Part shown: piece after piece, positions 13,152 to 26,278 of the stretch
How the letters are laid out: every line of letters begins with the position of its first letter
Numbering within the stretch: the stretch's first letter is position 1
Assembly (NCBI GenBank): GCA_964036665.1
Contig: OZ038528.1
Coordinates: 7,074,501 to 7,138,500 of the forward strand
Direction: 5' to 3'
From: Gordius sp. MW1
Taxonomy: Eukaryota > Nematomorpha > Gordioida > Gordea > Gordiidae
DNA length: 64,000 nt
Notes under the pieces: model-generated
Seen by the model: only the letters and a program-made list of their open reading frames with translations
Told to the model about the DNA's origin: nothing
The model's database searches: none
Made by a program: the position numbers and the translations under genes

Positions 13152-14945
13152 ATGCTGTTTGGTAACGTTGATCCTTCTCCCGGAGCATATTATTCCGGAT
13201 TATCTAAAGTAAATATTTTATTTAATCTCTAAATTTTTTCATGCTCATGGGTTTATGGGTAATATTTCATGAATTTGTTTTGTGCCTCGTATTAATCACA
13301 GATGTTGCCGTCGTACGATAAGCTCAACCTATCTACTCAATTGATCCAACGCCTCCACCAAATTGAGGGTCAGGGCAAATTAGCTTTACCGCCGCCTAGG
13401 CAAGCAGTACCTCACAATAAAGTTGTGAATGATTTCAACGAGCAGCCTCCCCAGCGCCCTCTAATGAATTATGCGGGTGACAATCAGCATCAAGGCACTA
13501 TTAACGATTACTTTAATTCTGCGAGGCCTCAGCAACCTTACAACAACGATGAACGCGCCTCGTTAAACCATGCGAAAGCGGGATATCTCAATAATGGCGG
13601 TAGCGCCGCCGTGCATCGTAAAATTAGGAAGTGTCTTAGTCACGAATATCATCCCACATCCTTCAATATTGATTCTGTTTTAAGTAACGGTGGTGGTGGA
13701 GGGACTTTAATGGCCCAGCAACAACAACAGCCATTACCCACGGCCTCATCTCTTCGCATGCAAGCACCGGCAATGCCTTTTAGCCCCCAACTTCAACCCT
13801 TGCTAGCTGCTACACCAGCGGTGGCATCTAATTCTGGCGCAACTAGTCGCTACAAAACGGAACTCTGCCGACCCTTCGAGGAGAGTGGCGAATGTAAGTA
13901 CGGTGATAAATGTCAATTTGCTCACGGGATCGCGGAGATGAGGAATTTATCGAGACACCCTAAATACAAAACTGAACTCTGCCGCACGTTTCACAGCATC
14001 GGATTTTGCCCGTACGGACCTCGATGTCATTTTATCCACAATAAGGAGGAGGCCGGTACTTTGGTACTCGAAGATGATGAAATTATATCCAAAAATGATA
14101 GCGGTATCCTAAAATTTTATCAAAATCAGCAAAATCGCCACCAATCCCTCCCCGCCAATATTTTGCTAAATTCAACGGGCCCCTACTATCCTCCCCCTCT
14201 TAACGGTAACGTGCACAATTACCCAAGGAATGTTGGTCTTCCTCCTCATAAGCAGCAGTTACCTTCCCTCCTGTCTAATGCATCATTCAGCCTGTCCTCT
14301 TCGCACTTGTTCGATTCCATCCAAAACAGCATAGCTATCGCTGCCGCTTCAGCCGCCATTAAATCTAACACCAACGTCAGTAACGGTCTCACTAATAATG
14401 GAATTCACGCTGGCTTGGAGAGTCGAAAATCATTACCCACTATCATGCCCTCTTCGATAATGGCACAACCGCTACAGCACGATCATGCTACATCATCTGA
14501 TTTGGACGGTCTCGCGTCTACGATGAAGTATTTTAACATAAATCCCCAGCAACAACCTCAATCACTCGTTCAAAAACAAAAGAATTCCCCCCTTCCTGTT
14601 GTATCTTATACCAATACCTACGACGAGCATCAGGGTTCGGCTTATGATTCGGGCATCGAAGATAGTAGCACCGTCTACACAACCTTGTTTAATTCGATCC
14701 TGAGGAAGCAGCAAACTAGTAATAACTACAGCAATTTATTCGACACAACTGCGAAGCACCGTCCCATCGTTGGTACTAAGAATGGAGCCTCTTCTCCTGA
14801 CAGCAATTTTTCGGGCAATAGCGAAGGGGCTAACGATTTGGATTTCAACGACCACCGTCAACCGGCTCGTGGAAGTAACTGCAGCATGATACTTTTGAAT
14901 CCTCGGTTACCGATCTTTAAAAGTTTTTCCGCCGAAACTTATTAA
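13152..14945 (+). CDS. ZFP36/TIS11-family CCCH zinc-finger mRNA-decay factor
   Basis: Exon 1 is 13152-13208 (19 codons), exon 2 13302-14945; a 93-nt phase-0 GT-AG intron joins them, giving 566 residues. A short first exon ending in Lys just before a Met matches vertebrate ZFP36L genes. Two tandem CX8CX5CX3H fingers, each preceded by YKTELCR, occupy residues about 208-227 and 246-265, with the family's 18-residue spacing. The last residues, [14 protein letters not shown], resemble the C-terminal motif that binds CNOT1 in vertebrate members. The rest is Gln/Asn/Ser-rich and low in complexity. Family members bind AU-rich elements in mRNA 3' UTRs and recruit the CCR4-NOT deadenylase; that role is inferred here. 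The N-terminal exon rests on splice consensus and reading frame; starting at 13302 alone would give 547 residues. Confidence 0.93.
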
Positions 14946-15620
14946 ATTCTATCCACACCCATCGCTGCCATACACCTACAATCGCTACTGTGCAACTGCA
15001 ACATGTACATCTTGATAGTTTATTTTATCATTTTTTAGAAAATTTACTTGTGATGATTTATTAATATATATATGTCTCCCATTGGCAAAATTGGCCATGT
15101 ATTTTCATATTTATTTTCATTTGATTATGTTGCCCGCCCGTTCGCCCTAGGGGGTATCGTATGTCATAATTAGTAATTTACAGCACACAATTTAACACTT
15201 TCATCCGAATATTTATTAAATCCTTGATTCCATCCAAATGCGCCAATTTCTTATAGGAATATAATTTATTTCTATTTATTTAAGTTATGATTTGCCCCGC
15301 GCGGAATGTACGATGAAATTTTTAATTTTACAATTTATATAGGCAAATATACACCACCTCTTTATGTACATTATTATATTTATGAATTACGTTATTTTAC
15401 ACCTATCCACATTGCGATTCTGATTTTTTGGTATTGATATATATATCCTTAATAGTTTGATTCTTTTAATACCAAAGAATTTTTAAATTGTTTCTTCAAT
15501 AATTTCATTCTACAGATTACCTCTTCGATCTTTTCATTTTGTATTATAACCTTATCCATTACATGCATTATTATATCATTCTTTTGTATACTATAATAAA
15601 AAATAAACTTATTAAAAGTT
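14946..15620 (+). promoter_or_regulatory. 3' UTR with AU-rich elements of the ZFP36-like gene
   Basis: TATTTATT octamers, which contain the UAUUUAU core bound by ZFP36-type fingers, lie at 15108-15115, 15210-15217 and 15273-15280. Candidate AATAAA polyadenylation signals are at 15594-15599 and 15602-15607. The open frame at 15449-15700 on the minus strand covers this region but has no recognisable family and is likely chance. Confidence 0.55.
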
Positions 15621-17346
15621 AATATTAGAGTATTTGTTTTGTATCTTAATTTAAGATGGCACTTAGTAGACGATCCCTTTCTTGACCTTATGGCCAGCAT
15701 GCCACTTCATTTGTATAATAAGCGCATTTACTTTTGTACTAAATGAGTTCAGTGTTGCACAAATTTCGATTAAATTTGATACTCTATGTAGCATCGGGCG
15801 TTTGTGGTCTTTTGAAATTGAATCTTAAAGGCATAATTCAAATCCTTTATGAGCATATATCTTCCTAGTAAATTCTTGAAGAGTTAGCATTACAGCCTAT
15901 AAAACATTGTGGTTTGTTGGAGCCAGCGGAGAAAAAGGGAGGAAATTCTTTATGCTCTGCATTGGCTCACGAGAAATCATCATACATTTCTCTCACGATA
16001 AGCAGAGTGTGATTTTACTAGGGGAGTAGGTGGGGGGGGGGGTGGGTATAAGCTAGTACAAATCATAGTTTGGTAAATTGGCGGCACCTGTCGTCTCGGG
16101 ATCATTTACACATCAATATTTTAGGCTATGAAAAAAAATAAAATCATATTTATTTAGTATCGATTAGCACATAGTAAATGCTTATAGAAAACGTTTATTA
16201 TTTAACCTACGCCGTATCGTATTGTATTGACTATCTTAGTTAATTGTGTTTATAAATTTTTTATTAATTAGTACCAGTTGACTTTAACTTATGACATGAA
16301 ATTTAAGAAGCATGTGAATATATTAATTTCACTGGGAGATGTTTTGACTTACAATTTTCACGTAATCGCGTCAAAGTTTGTATTAAATTGATCAATTTAC
16401 ACCAAGCCTAATTGTGTGCTTGTTTCATTAATGTATTGTAAATTTAACTCGAGGCGTAGCTTACCTTGAAAGCGTTAATTTGCCATACTAGGAAGGCTTG
16501 TGTTTATGTTATTTGCGAGGAAGATTAATTTTAACTACGGGCTGACCGGAAACGCTTTACAAATATTTATATAAGATAATGTTTTAAATCAGCCCGTTTA
16601 CCCTAACCCACAACATTCCTACCCTTAGATTAGTTACTTTTGCCACAACAAATTCTCCACCACTCAAAGCATTTAAAAAAAAGTTATACGCTTTTATTTG
16701 CTAACAAAAATTTGATAGCTAGCGAGTGAGTTTTTTTTTAATTTTAACGTAGTACAACATTCTCGTGGTGTATATAATTCAATTTAAATTGCTTCCTTAC
16801 TGTAAAATGTAAACTATCGATTTCAAAATCATGAAAAATGTTTTGATAAAAAAATACCTAGTGTCAAACATAGCTTTTGGCAAACTATCTTATTACTTAA
16901 TATAATCAGAAATACATATAAAAGATTGGCATGGGCATAGCCAGGGGCCCCTAAAAGGCGAAAAAATATTTCTTAAATGCAAAAACCCTTAAAAATTAAA
17001 AAAATTTACGTTTCCCCCCCCCCCCCCTAATTGAACTTTTAGCCCACCTGAACCCTTTGAAATATCGGTCCGATCATGTTTCTCTTATCATTAAAGCGGC
17101 CCATTCCGAATTAATGCTCCAAAATAGAAAAGCCAAATAATCTCAGATAAACGAAGCTAGCAAAAAGTTGCTTATTTTTTAAATGAACTTCCTTTGCTTA
17201 TTTTTAGGAGGAAACCAATAAAGATGACACATTGAAATACGTCAGCGAAGAATGATTGACCAAGTTAAAATATTATAATACATTTAAAAATATTTTAAAG
17301 AATGGGCAGGGAGAGCATCGAGATCATCAAATAGATCCCCGAAGGT
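15621..17346. other. No gene found; contains half of a short hAT-like element
   Basis: Intergenic AT-rich DNA. At 16930-17035 a left end of the CATGGGC family (CATGGGCATAGCCAGG) is followed about 85 bases later by a C-run, but the matching right end is missing. A G-run lies at about 16032. No coding signal is seen. Confidence 0.5.
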
Positions 17347-17515
17347 CGTGGGCATAGCCAGGGGGGGCAGAAAGGGGCGGCTGCCCCCCTATATATCTAA
17401 AAAACTGTTGAAATTTATTTATTAAAAATATGGCTAAAATTTCAAAAAATGATCAATTTGCTTCTCCCTAAATCATTATTGACCCCCTCTAATCCCACTG
17501 TTGGCTACGCCCATA
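17347..17515. mobile_element. Short hAT-like element with 8-bp target duplication
   Basis: Ends read CGTGGGCATAGCCAGG and TTGGCTACGCCCATA. The flanks are exactly CCGAAGGT on both sides (17339-17346 and 17516-17523), an 8-bp duplication diagnostic of hAT transposition. The 169-bp interior carries the family's GGGGCGGCTGCCCCC arm and ATTATGGCTAAAATTTC-like core. Confidence 0.85.
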
Positions 17516-19118
17516 CCGAAGGTTTATTATAAAAAAATGTGCCTTCCATTAAGAATCATTTTTCAGTAAAAAGTAATTTATAATATAGGGACAATTGCAA
17601 TTCAATAAACAATATTCACGTTGGACTTGAATACTCGTAGAATTGCCTGTGTCTACTCATGTTTACTAGGGGTGACTTAGGCTTCATTATTTTGTATAAG
17701 CTCAAAAATAAATTAATTTTTTTTTGTGTCTGGGTTCGATAAAATCTAAAATATCTTCAGGTGGCCACCAATAGCTGTTTTACGTCGGCATAAATAAACT
17801 AACAGCCGCCTAAATATTTTGATCTAGGGGTTCTATTTTATTTATCAAAAGACTCAAATTCATAAAATTTAGATTTTTTAATTCTTGATTACTTTATACG
17901 ATTGGATTTTAGAGCAACAAACTTTTAGAATGATTAATAAAGTGTTTTGCAAAAGCCAAAGATCCTCTGTTCCCTTTTGTCGCTCAGCACTATTTTAGAT
18001 CCCATATAATTTACAATCAATTTTTATACCTGATCATTTGATCAAAATAATCGAAATATTTATATGATTATAATTGAACACATTGACTCTGTTTAATTAC
18101 ATCAGGTTGCTTGATCTGAGGGGTCAAATTACGCCGTTGGGAAAGGTGAGTGCACGTAGAGTATAGTTTCTGATAAATTTAATAAAAATACATTTACACC
18201 CATACCCGGGCGGGGCCGTGAGTTAATATATCCATTAAAACGATTATTATTAAGGCTAAATAAATACACTTCCCAACAGTTCAAATCCAATCTCTCTCAC
18301 TCATTACCTGTTCTGCTCCCTTTTTTGATCACATTCAGAGTTGTCGGCGATCGTGTTACAAGACATTTTATTGTACAAATATGGCCTAAAAAGTGTAAAC
18401 AAATGTCGGCTCCCGGCGACAAATAAATTTGTTCAGCGTGCATGCTAATTCACGGATGTAGATAGAGAGTGAGTAAGTAAGTTTATGATAACCGCAAAAT
18501 TTGCTAAATCAACATCACCTTTTAAGAGTATGGATTAAACTTTATTACCTGCTTTCATAACTAACTAAACTGGTCCAGGTTATTAAAAAAATATTTAATA
18601 AAATTAATTTAAACATAAAAGAGTGGCAGGTTATTAGAACTTTATTAGATAAGCGGCGCGGTTCATATTTACTATAACTAAGTACTGACACCGGAGATTA
18701 TCTACAAAAGAATATATGTATGTTTGCAGACCTTCCCCCATATTAATTTACCTTTGTGGCGGTCGTAAGTCAAAGGGTACTTTATAATTTCTCAAAGATA
18801 AGCTACTCCTTTTAATTGTTTTAATGAGCCGTATTTAGTTGAAGACATTACAACGTTTTACTGGTTAAAGTCGCCGTGTCCCCCTATTTTCGCATAATTA
18901 TAATAATAGTTTCATGACTTTTCAACGTGATCAAGATAATTTGAGTTTTAATAAGGGATTTGATAAAAATTAGGTAGACATTAAATACCTCCAGTCCATA
19001 CATCAAAGTGAGATTTTGTAATCAATTTTTGATCAATCATTTAATTTCATAATCAAATAATGAATGATTGATATAATTTATTTTATTTAATATATTTGGA
19101 CCTGACGTAAAGTCAATG
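17516..19118. other. No gene found
   Basis: AT-rich intergenic DNA with no open frame or repeat that I can support. Confidence 0.5.
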
Positions 19119-19126
19119 GTCGTGAC

Positions 19127-19428
19127 CATAGACTAATAAAACCATAGACTGCCGAACAGCGGATAATTTTACAGCAAATATAGCAACCGCCATTTTGTGG
19201 GAAATTGTAACCAAACAATAGAATTCAGCAAAATTTGTTGTTCTAATCTACTTATTTTTTTTAATTTATAAATAGGCTATCAGACTTATTTATTTTCTTC
19301 AATATTTTATCCTGGAGAATTATAAATATACCTGTTATTGAGTTTTTCCTACAAAATGGCAGCTATTTTGGTGTCTGACTGATTTCAATAGTAAAAATCC
19401 GGGCAGTCTATGGTTTTATTAGTCTATG
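19127..19428. mobile_element. hAT-type MITE with long perfect inverted ends
   Basis: The first 27 bases (starting CATAGACTAATAAAACC) are the exact inverse complement of the last 27. GTCGTGAC is duplicated on both sides (19119-19126, 19429-19436), an 8-bp target duplication. The 302-bp element has no coding capacity. Confidence 0.85.
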
Positions 19429-19436
19429 GTCGTGAC

Positions 19437-22254
19437 TAAGCTGAGTGTTTGTATGTCCTAAGATTTTTTTTTATTTTTAAAATTGTAATTAATGATGACG
19501 ACTTTTTAGTTGTTCGCATGTGTACTTTTTCCGACCTTTTAGATATATAAAGGCTCTGCGGTCTGGTATGCAAATACATGAGTGAGTGTCTGTAAAAAGG
19601 GTAGTTGCTAAATATGCCTGGCAAACAAATACCACACAATCCTAGCTAAAAACAAAGCGCTCACACACTCTCTTAATGTCAAATTGGTTGAAAGGTATCA
19701 TTCACCGTTGACAATTAACACCTTCCAGTCATTTTCAATGAATTAATTCTATTTTAAATATTTCAAAGGTGGAACCTAGGGGGGAGGGGACATAGAAACA
19801 GGTTCTGCAAAATTTTGTACAACCCGAATACGACCCATCATCAAGCGCTTTTTAAATTTCTCCAAACCTGCTTAATATCTTTATAAAGTAATTAATTTAG
19901 AAAACGCTTAGAAAAAATATGAAAGATTTATAAAACTAAGTTTTTTATAAGACATTTGTGAAATGCCCCTAGCCAGGATCTAAATAGGAAGGGGGGGGGG
20001 GGTTTAAAATTTATTTAGAAGGCAAAATATATGTTAACCATATTTTTTTAATTAAAGGGGGTGGGGTCTATTTGCTATCTCTTAATGTCTACTCCCACGT
20101 GTGCAAGTTAATTGAAAGTTCGGACAATCGCATTTTGACATTTTTGTAAAATTTTATCATTTATCATCGCTTAAAAAATTTGCCTGTTCAAACTGTAAAA
20201 TTACATTTGACCCAGTATTGGTTTCTAACAACATTATATCACTTTAGGTCTGAATTGGTTAGGTAAATTCTCAAAAGTCGCCATTGCAAATGAGCGGTGT
20301 GAGGTTTGTTATAACAATTTTGTTTTTATTAATGCTGTTCCCTGTAAATATATTATTGACCCCTTCCTAACACACCTATAATTTGACGATTGACACTCTC
20401 GCAACAATAGATTTTAAAATTAAAAATTTCGAACAAATTTTTTAATACTTAGTTTTATTTATACAATAACAAGATCGGGTCCAATCCATCTTAGGTTTAT
20501 CTGGAAGAGAGCTGCATTTAAATTTTATTTAGTCTAATAACGTAGTGTCCTTGCTATTTTTTTAAGACGTATAATGTCAGCACAAAATATTGTAATTTGT
20601 TAAATGACACAATAAATCCGGAGGGTGTTTGTAATAATCCCAAGTGTTGATGGGCTTTGAACAAATATAGATGTGGACTCATATTACTCAGGGGACTTGT
20701 GTAATTGCCCTAAGAAATAAAACTTAGTCGATGGAATGTCTAAAATATGCATATTTTATCTCTCTAAAACATCCTAAATATTTCCCTTTCTTTCCTCGAG
20801 GTTATACGTATACCTTACATTACATTGCGTAAAATTTTCTAATATCAAAGTGACTAAAAGTGCATTATTATGTTATTTTTAAAATATTTGTTTTATTTAT
20901 CAATTGGCTTCATTGTTTTTAAAAAACAAAGACATGGCGCTTTAGATCAAGTGACAACAAAATGTTTTTTATACCTACCTCTATGTAAATCGTAATTAAA
21001 TTACCATTGTCTGTACCATATATGTTTCGTAATCATAAATTATATAAATAGGTAGGTTCTTGTGATGGTCAGCATTTTAATACATAAGTGCTATTAACAA
21101 AGTCCTGTATTTAACTTAGAAGAGGACACAATACTGTTTGTTATAAATATTAAAATGATGTTCCACTGGCTTTCTTTTCTATTAATCTCAACTTAAAGTT
21201 TGTGGGTAAACATAGCCAAAGATAGAACTTGAATTAGAATAAATTAAGTAAATGTTTAATTAGACGAGACCTTGCAAAAGAGAATATAATGTTAAATATT
21301 GTGCAAATAAGTTATAATTGAAATTCAATTGATAAATTGTCACTGCAGTCTAGACCATAGCGACATCGATTTTCGATTGATTAATGAGCTATTAATATCA
21401 CTTAAGTTCACTGAAAATGTACGACTATTTGATAAATTACTTCACCAAAATATGCTAATATACGTAATTAAAATTAGAGATTTGTTCATATAGTAGTTAA
21501 AGAAAATTGTGTAAATAATAATAGTGTGGGACGCAGCATCCCCAAAAAAATGATTTTGAAAATTGTGGCAAATTTTATCGATCAATATAGCTGTTTAGTG
21601 GTTTTAGCTGGTCGACGACAAAAATATTTGTCTTATCAGAAATGAATTAGGAAATCGATAATATTGGCGAAAATTAGTTAACATGATAATATGATACATT
21701 TTATGATGATGACCAACACAAGAAATAAAGACATATTTTATGTGGGTTGCCTCATAATATAATTTATGCGCATCCCGGTGGTTCTCAGACAAATTTTTTA
21801 TCCACTTTTTTGTGTTAGTGCCAATTTTGCCATATTATGCATTTAATCTCAATGCTATAAAAGCACCAATATCGTCCGCCCCCCTCAATATTTATATTCT
21901 GGGTGGCGCCTCTCTATAAGTTAAAAGGGAATTTTCAGTTTTAATATTATGTCACAAACATTTTTTTAAGGCACGATTAACAATGAAGCATTCATGATAT
22001 CATTAGTTTAAATTTCAATCAATCGATCCATTAGTTTTCAAAGTTAGAGTGTCGTCGCCTCTCGCTAATGACATCATTAGTGATGTTATGAAATAATAGG
22101 TTTTTTATCTTTAGCATGAGAAATGTCGTTTAATTGATAAACACATAGAGCAGTGGCGCTTTCTTTATCAAAGCAAATTCGTTTAGCGACATCAAGGCAC
22201 TCATAAATAATAAAAGAGTTTGTTAGCCTTCTTGAATATTATTATGTAATAGTG
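19437..22254. other. No gene found
   Basis: Intergenic AT-rich DNA. A degraded hAT-like left end (CCTAGCCAGGATCTAAATAGG plus a G-run) lies at about 19970-20005. Open frames at 19436-19639 and 21604-21792 on the minus strand are short and match no family known to me. Confidence 0.5.
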
Positions 22255-22262
22255 ACAATAAC

Positions 22263-22440
22263 CATGGGCGTAACTAAGGCGGGGGGGGGGGGCAAGGAGG
22301 GGCGGCTGCCCCCTTCTAAATTCAAAAAATTGTTAATATTTATTAAAATTATGGCTAAAATTTCAAAAAAATTTTGCCCCTCCCTAAATCATTATTGCCC
22401 TCCCCCCCTCCCCTCTAATTCCAATGCGGCTACGCCCATG
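22263..22440. mobile_element. Short hAT-like element (CATGGGC family), type copy
   Basis: It begins CATGGGCGTAACTAAGG and ends GCGGCTACGCCCATG, with exact 8-bp flanks ACAATAAC on both sides (22255-22262, 22441-22448). The interior has a G-run arm, a GGGGCGGCTGCCCCC arm, a core and a C-rich arm. The open frame at 22252-22461 is the element read through and is not a gene. Confidence 0.88.
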
Positions 22441-22766
22441 ACAATAACATTAAATTATTAATTTTGAATTATGATATCTCGTTGAAAATCGGCTGAGGGG
22501 AGCCGATTCATAAGTATTTACGTTATAAGATGTGAAGATTGTCTACTCAATGTTATTGCAACACTCAACCGATTTGTAAGAATCATATTTATTATTTACC
22601 TGGAAGGATAAATTGGTTACGTTTAAAGGGGTTAATATTGACCAACGACAAACGTTATTTAGGTTTTGGTAGCGCCCTTAATTATATCCAATTTTTATGC
22701 TTAACCTAGCACGTTAGCGATATAAACTAAGACAACTAATATATTTAATTAATTTATAAATGCGCT

Positions 22767-22905
22767 CATGGGCGTAGCCAAGGGGGCAGGGAGGGGCGAA
22801 CAATTTGTTAAGATTTTTTAAAATTATGGCTAAAATTTCAAAAAATGATGCCCCTCCCTAAATAATTATTGCCCCCCTCTAATTCCAAAGCTGGCTACGC
22901 CCATG
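22767..22905. mobile_element. Short hAT-like element (CATGGGC family)
   Basis: Ends CATGGGCGTAGCCAAGG and CTGGCTACGCCCATG are inverse complements with one mismatch. Flanks AATGCGCT and AATGTGCG agree at 6 of 8 positions, a decayed target duplication. At 139 bp it is one of the shortest copies. Confidence 0.75.
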
Positions 22906-25141
22906 AATGTGCGTTTTGTTTGATATACACAAATCCTCTGGACTTTGATTGATCTTCTTAAACTTAAGGCGGAGTCACGAGTCACCCATTTATCTAATCT
23001 TCATGAGCACACTTGTTATTTCTAACAAAAAAGCGTAGTAATCCTTTTTTAACCTGTCCTACTTTTTGCAATGATCAAACAAATCAAATAACGGAAGTTA
23101 AAGGAAATTATGACAAAAAGTTTGTAGTTAGTTAAATTTACAAAGTTTATAATGCGGTTGCGAGGACAAAAACAATAATCTTATAAAACTTTCCTTATCA
23201 GTAACGGTCATCTGTGTGATACCAGAACAAAGCCCTTCACGCTTTATCAAGTTAATAATTTACATAATAACGCCTTCAATATATGTGATGGTCATTTTCA
23301 TAAATGACCTCAGGCCAACGATTCCTGACGACTCAAGTCAATAAGGTTAATCTAAACCCCCCGCTTCCGACTATTTTATAATGAACTTTGATTGAAAGAA
23401 CAATGATCATTTAATATTTGTTTGAATATAAATTCATGAGAGTTAAGGTCAGAATTTAGATAATGACAGATTCACCAGTTAGTTTGAAGGAATGTGAGTT
23501 TTGACTTAGATTAATGGTTTTTGGGCGATTGTTTTAAAATTTGAATTGATGAGATATTAGCATGAATAAAGTTCATATGGATATAGTTGGGAAAGTGAAG
23601 AAGGTAATTAATCAATTTAAAAGTCATCAAATTCAATTTTTGTTAAACGCTTGAATATTGATTAATAAAATTTAAAATTATTTAAACGGAATTTTAACCC
23701 TGGTTATTGACCTTTTGATAAACTAAAGCTTCCCTATTATTCATAAAACGTTATATTCTGGTTTAAAATTCAAAAGCGTAACATAAACATTCGATAAAAA
23801 AGTTGCCAAACTGATATTTTATTGCTTTCAAATCATATGAAGTCTAGACCCTTCCCACCTGATCAGTTAGCACAATACTCCGATAATGTCGAAAATCATG
23901 TCCGGCAACTATGGATCAAAAATTTATTATTAATAAAGTCAATAATAATATTTGTAATCTCATTATTTAGTCTCAAATGCACCATTAATTGCTGGTGGAC
24001 TAGGGAATATAAGATTAGGCATAATAGCTATATATATTTTTAAATTGTTATATGGACTTTGTTAACCGAAAAATGGCTTTATAAATATTTGAATCTGTGA
24101 ATTCCACTAAGCAAAATAAATCTATATTTTTAAAAACAATAAGTGTGCATTATGATTTAACACTATAATAAGGGTTTATATCGCTCACAGATTTGGCCAA
24201 ATTTTTCGATACAAAGACATTTGTTATTATGACAAACGTGATTAGAATAATAAATTATCGCCAAAGCGTCTGACTTGGAAATTTTATTTGGCTATTTATT
24301 TGGATAAGTAGGGTGGGAAAGTTTTATTTCCAGTATTTAATTTAGATTTTGAAAATAGAAATATTTATTTTATGACCCCCCCCCCCCCCATGCGTTAATT
24401 TTTATAAAAAATTATTGAATTAGGATAATTTTATTGAGAAGGTGCGCCTATTTCTATTTTCCATATAAATCAAGTGGGATTAATGATTTTTTGCGACAGA
24501 ACTATAAAAGACGAATGTCACTACAAAATTAAAGTGGATCAAGCCAGACGACAACTAAAGTGACTTCGCGTCTGTTCTCATCCTTATTTTAAAATGCTCC
24601 GTGCATGCATACATTTTATGTCTACTAAAAATAGTAAATCGATCGGAAAAATAATCAATAGGGTATGTCACTTTTAAAATGTTATCAACTCATCAATAAT
24701 TTACGACTACTATGATTGATGATATTTTTAATTTTAAGAATATTATGAAAATGTGATCTCGAGTTTGAAAGTGGATAATTCATATTTTAAATATCAAAAT
24801 TTTATATTTTTTTAAAAATCGCACCCGCCACCTTGAAAATTATTTTCTCCCCCAAACTCCTTTCTGAGGAAATATTGTTTTAAGATATATACGTCGAAAT
24901 TATTATAGAGACAAATTCAAGAAATAAATGTAAATAGAGGCGACTAGCTCGTTTTGGAAGCGACTAGATGAATCAGTTTATTTGATCGAACTAAACAAAT
25001 AAAATACAAATTAGTTTGGCATCAAAAATTTTTTGGGTGAAATTGCAATTTCTTTTATAAATAAAGGAGATGTTAAGTTTTTGAAACGATGTACTGATAT
25101 AAATTAAATAATTATTGATCACCAGTTCTTTGTGATTGTTA
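22906..25141. other. No gene found
   Basis: AT-rich intergenic DNA without recognisable genes. A C-run lies at about 24377-24389. The open frame at 23822-24043 has no identifiable family. Confidence 0.5.
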
Positions 25142-25740
25142 TTAACCCTCGAGAGCATTTGTGGGGTACCACGGACCCCACGATAGTTATAAACTTAAAT
25201 ATAAAATGCATTTAAAAGCGAATTGATCTGGCCTTTTCAGTAGCCTAATATTTTACCAAGAACTAAGTTTAAGGAAAATTTTATAACTTTTGGCCCACTA
25301 CTTTTTAAAATATAGCATCTTTTTGGCCACAGGGGTCCTGTGTACCCCACGAATGCCCTCACGTAAGTTTTTTTCTATTGGAAAAAATGTATGTATTATT
25401 TTTCGTTTGATGATATCTTTTACAATTTGTGTTTTTAATGTATTTTGAACATTCTTTTAATAAAAAATCACGTTTATTTTGATTTATTTTAAGGTATATG
25501 ATGTCAAGAGGTAAAATGAGGGGAAGCTCTAAAATAACCAAAATAAAAATGGGGGTCCAGAAAATCGTTAATAAGTTTTGTAATGTTGATTAGATTCCTA
25601 TCAAAATTTATACCATCAATCTTAAGACCTTTATAAACAAATGTTTAAAATTTGAAAGGTTTAAAAAGAATGCTTTAAAAGTTATAAGAAGTTAAAAAAT
25701 GGGGTCAAATATACCCCACGAATGCTCTCGCGTTCGGGTT
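25142..25740. mobile_element. piggyBac-like element ends, tandem or nested
   Basis: TTAACCCTCGAGAGCATTTG with GTGGGGTACC begins at 25142. Two inverse ends follow: GTACCCCACGAATGCCCTCA at about 25340-25362, and ACCCCACGAATGCTCTCG at about 25712-25730. All three resemble the ends of the element at 8189-9039. The simplest reading is one short element of about 225 bp followed by part or all of a second. TTAA is preserved only at the left end. Confidence 0.6.
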
Positions 25741-26015
25741 TCAGGAATGCTTGTTACTTAGTTTCAAATCCAGGTTTTTTATTTATTTGACAATCAGTTT
25801 ATCAAAATTTAAAGAGCGCTTTCGGTCCCAAATATTATTAAAAACAAATAAAATTTATTTAAAAAAAATAATTTTGACGTTTTACATTAAATTTTAAGAG
25901 TTCGGCAGTCGGCACACATCCAAATTCCCTAAAACTGTATAATTTCTAATGAATAACGGGATGTTTAAAAGGAAAATCGAAAACTTTTTTGAATTGAAAA
26001 GACAGTGTTAACGCA

Positions 26016-26278
26016 CAGGCGCCCATAGCCAGGATTTTCTCCCGGGGGGGGGGGGGGAATTTCAAATTTTTTTTTATAACATTTCTATTTCAACATCAAA
26101 ATTATAAAATTGGTATAAAACATAAAGAAAGTCATTATAAATAATTAACTTGGTCAGTTACGTTGCACAACTATAAAATATAAACTTTAGATCTAAAATA
26201 TTTTTTTTTCATAAAAAATCGAGGGGGGGGGATTCTCCCGTTCCCCTCCCCCCTACCCCCCTCGTATTTACGCCACTG
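26016..26278. mobile_element. hAT-type element with G/C-run arms
   Basis: The left end is CAGGCGCCCATAGCCAGG, followed by a G-run. The right end, inverted, reads CAGTGGCGTAAATACGAGG after a C-rich arm. Flanks TTAACGCA (26008-26015) and TTAACGCG (26279-26286) give an 8-bp duplication with one mismatch. Ends starting CAGxGGCG are typical of hAT elements. Confidence 0.75.
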
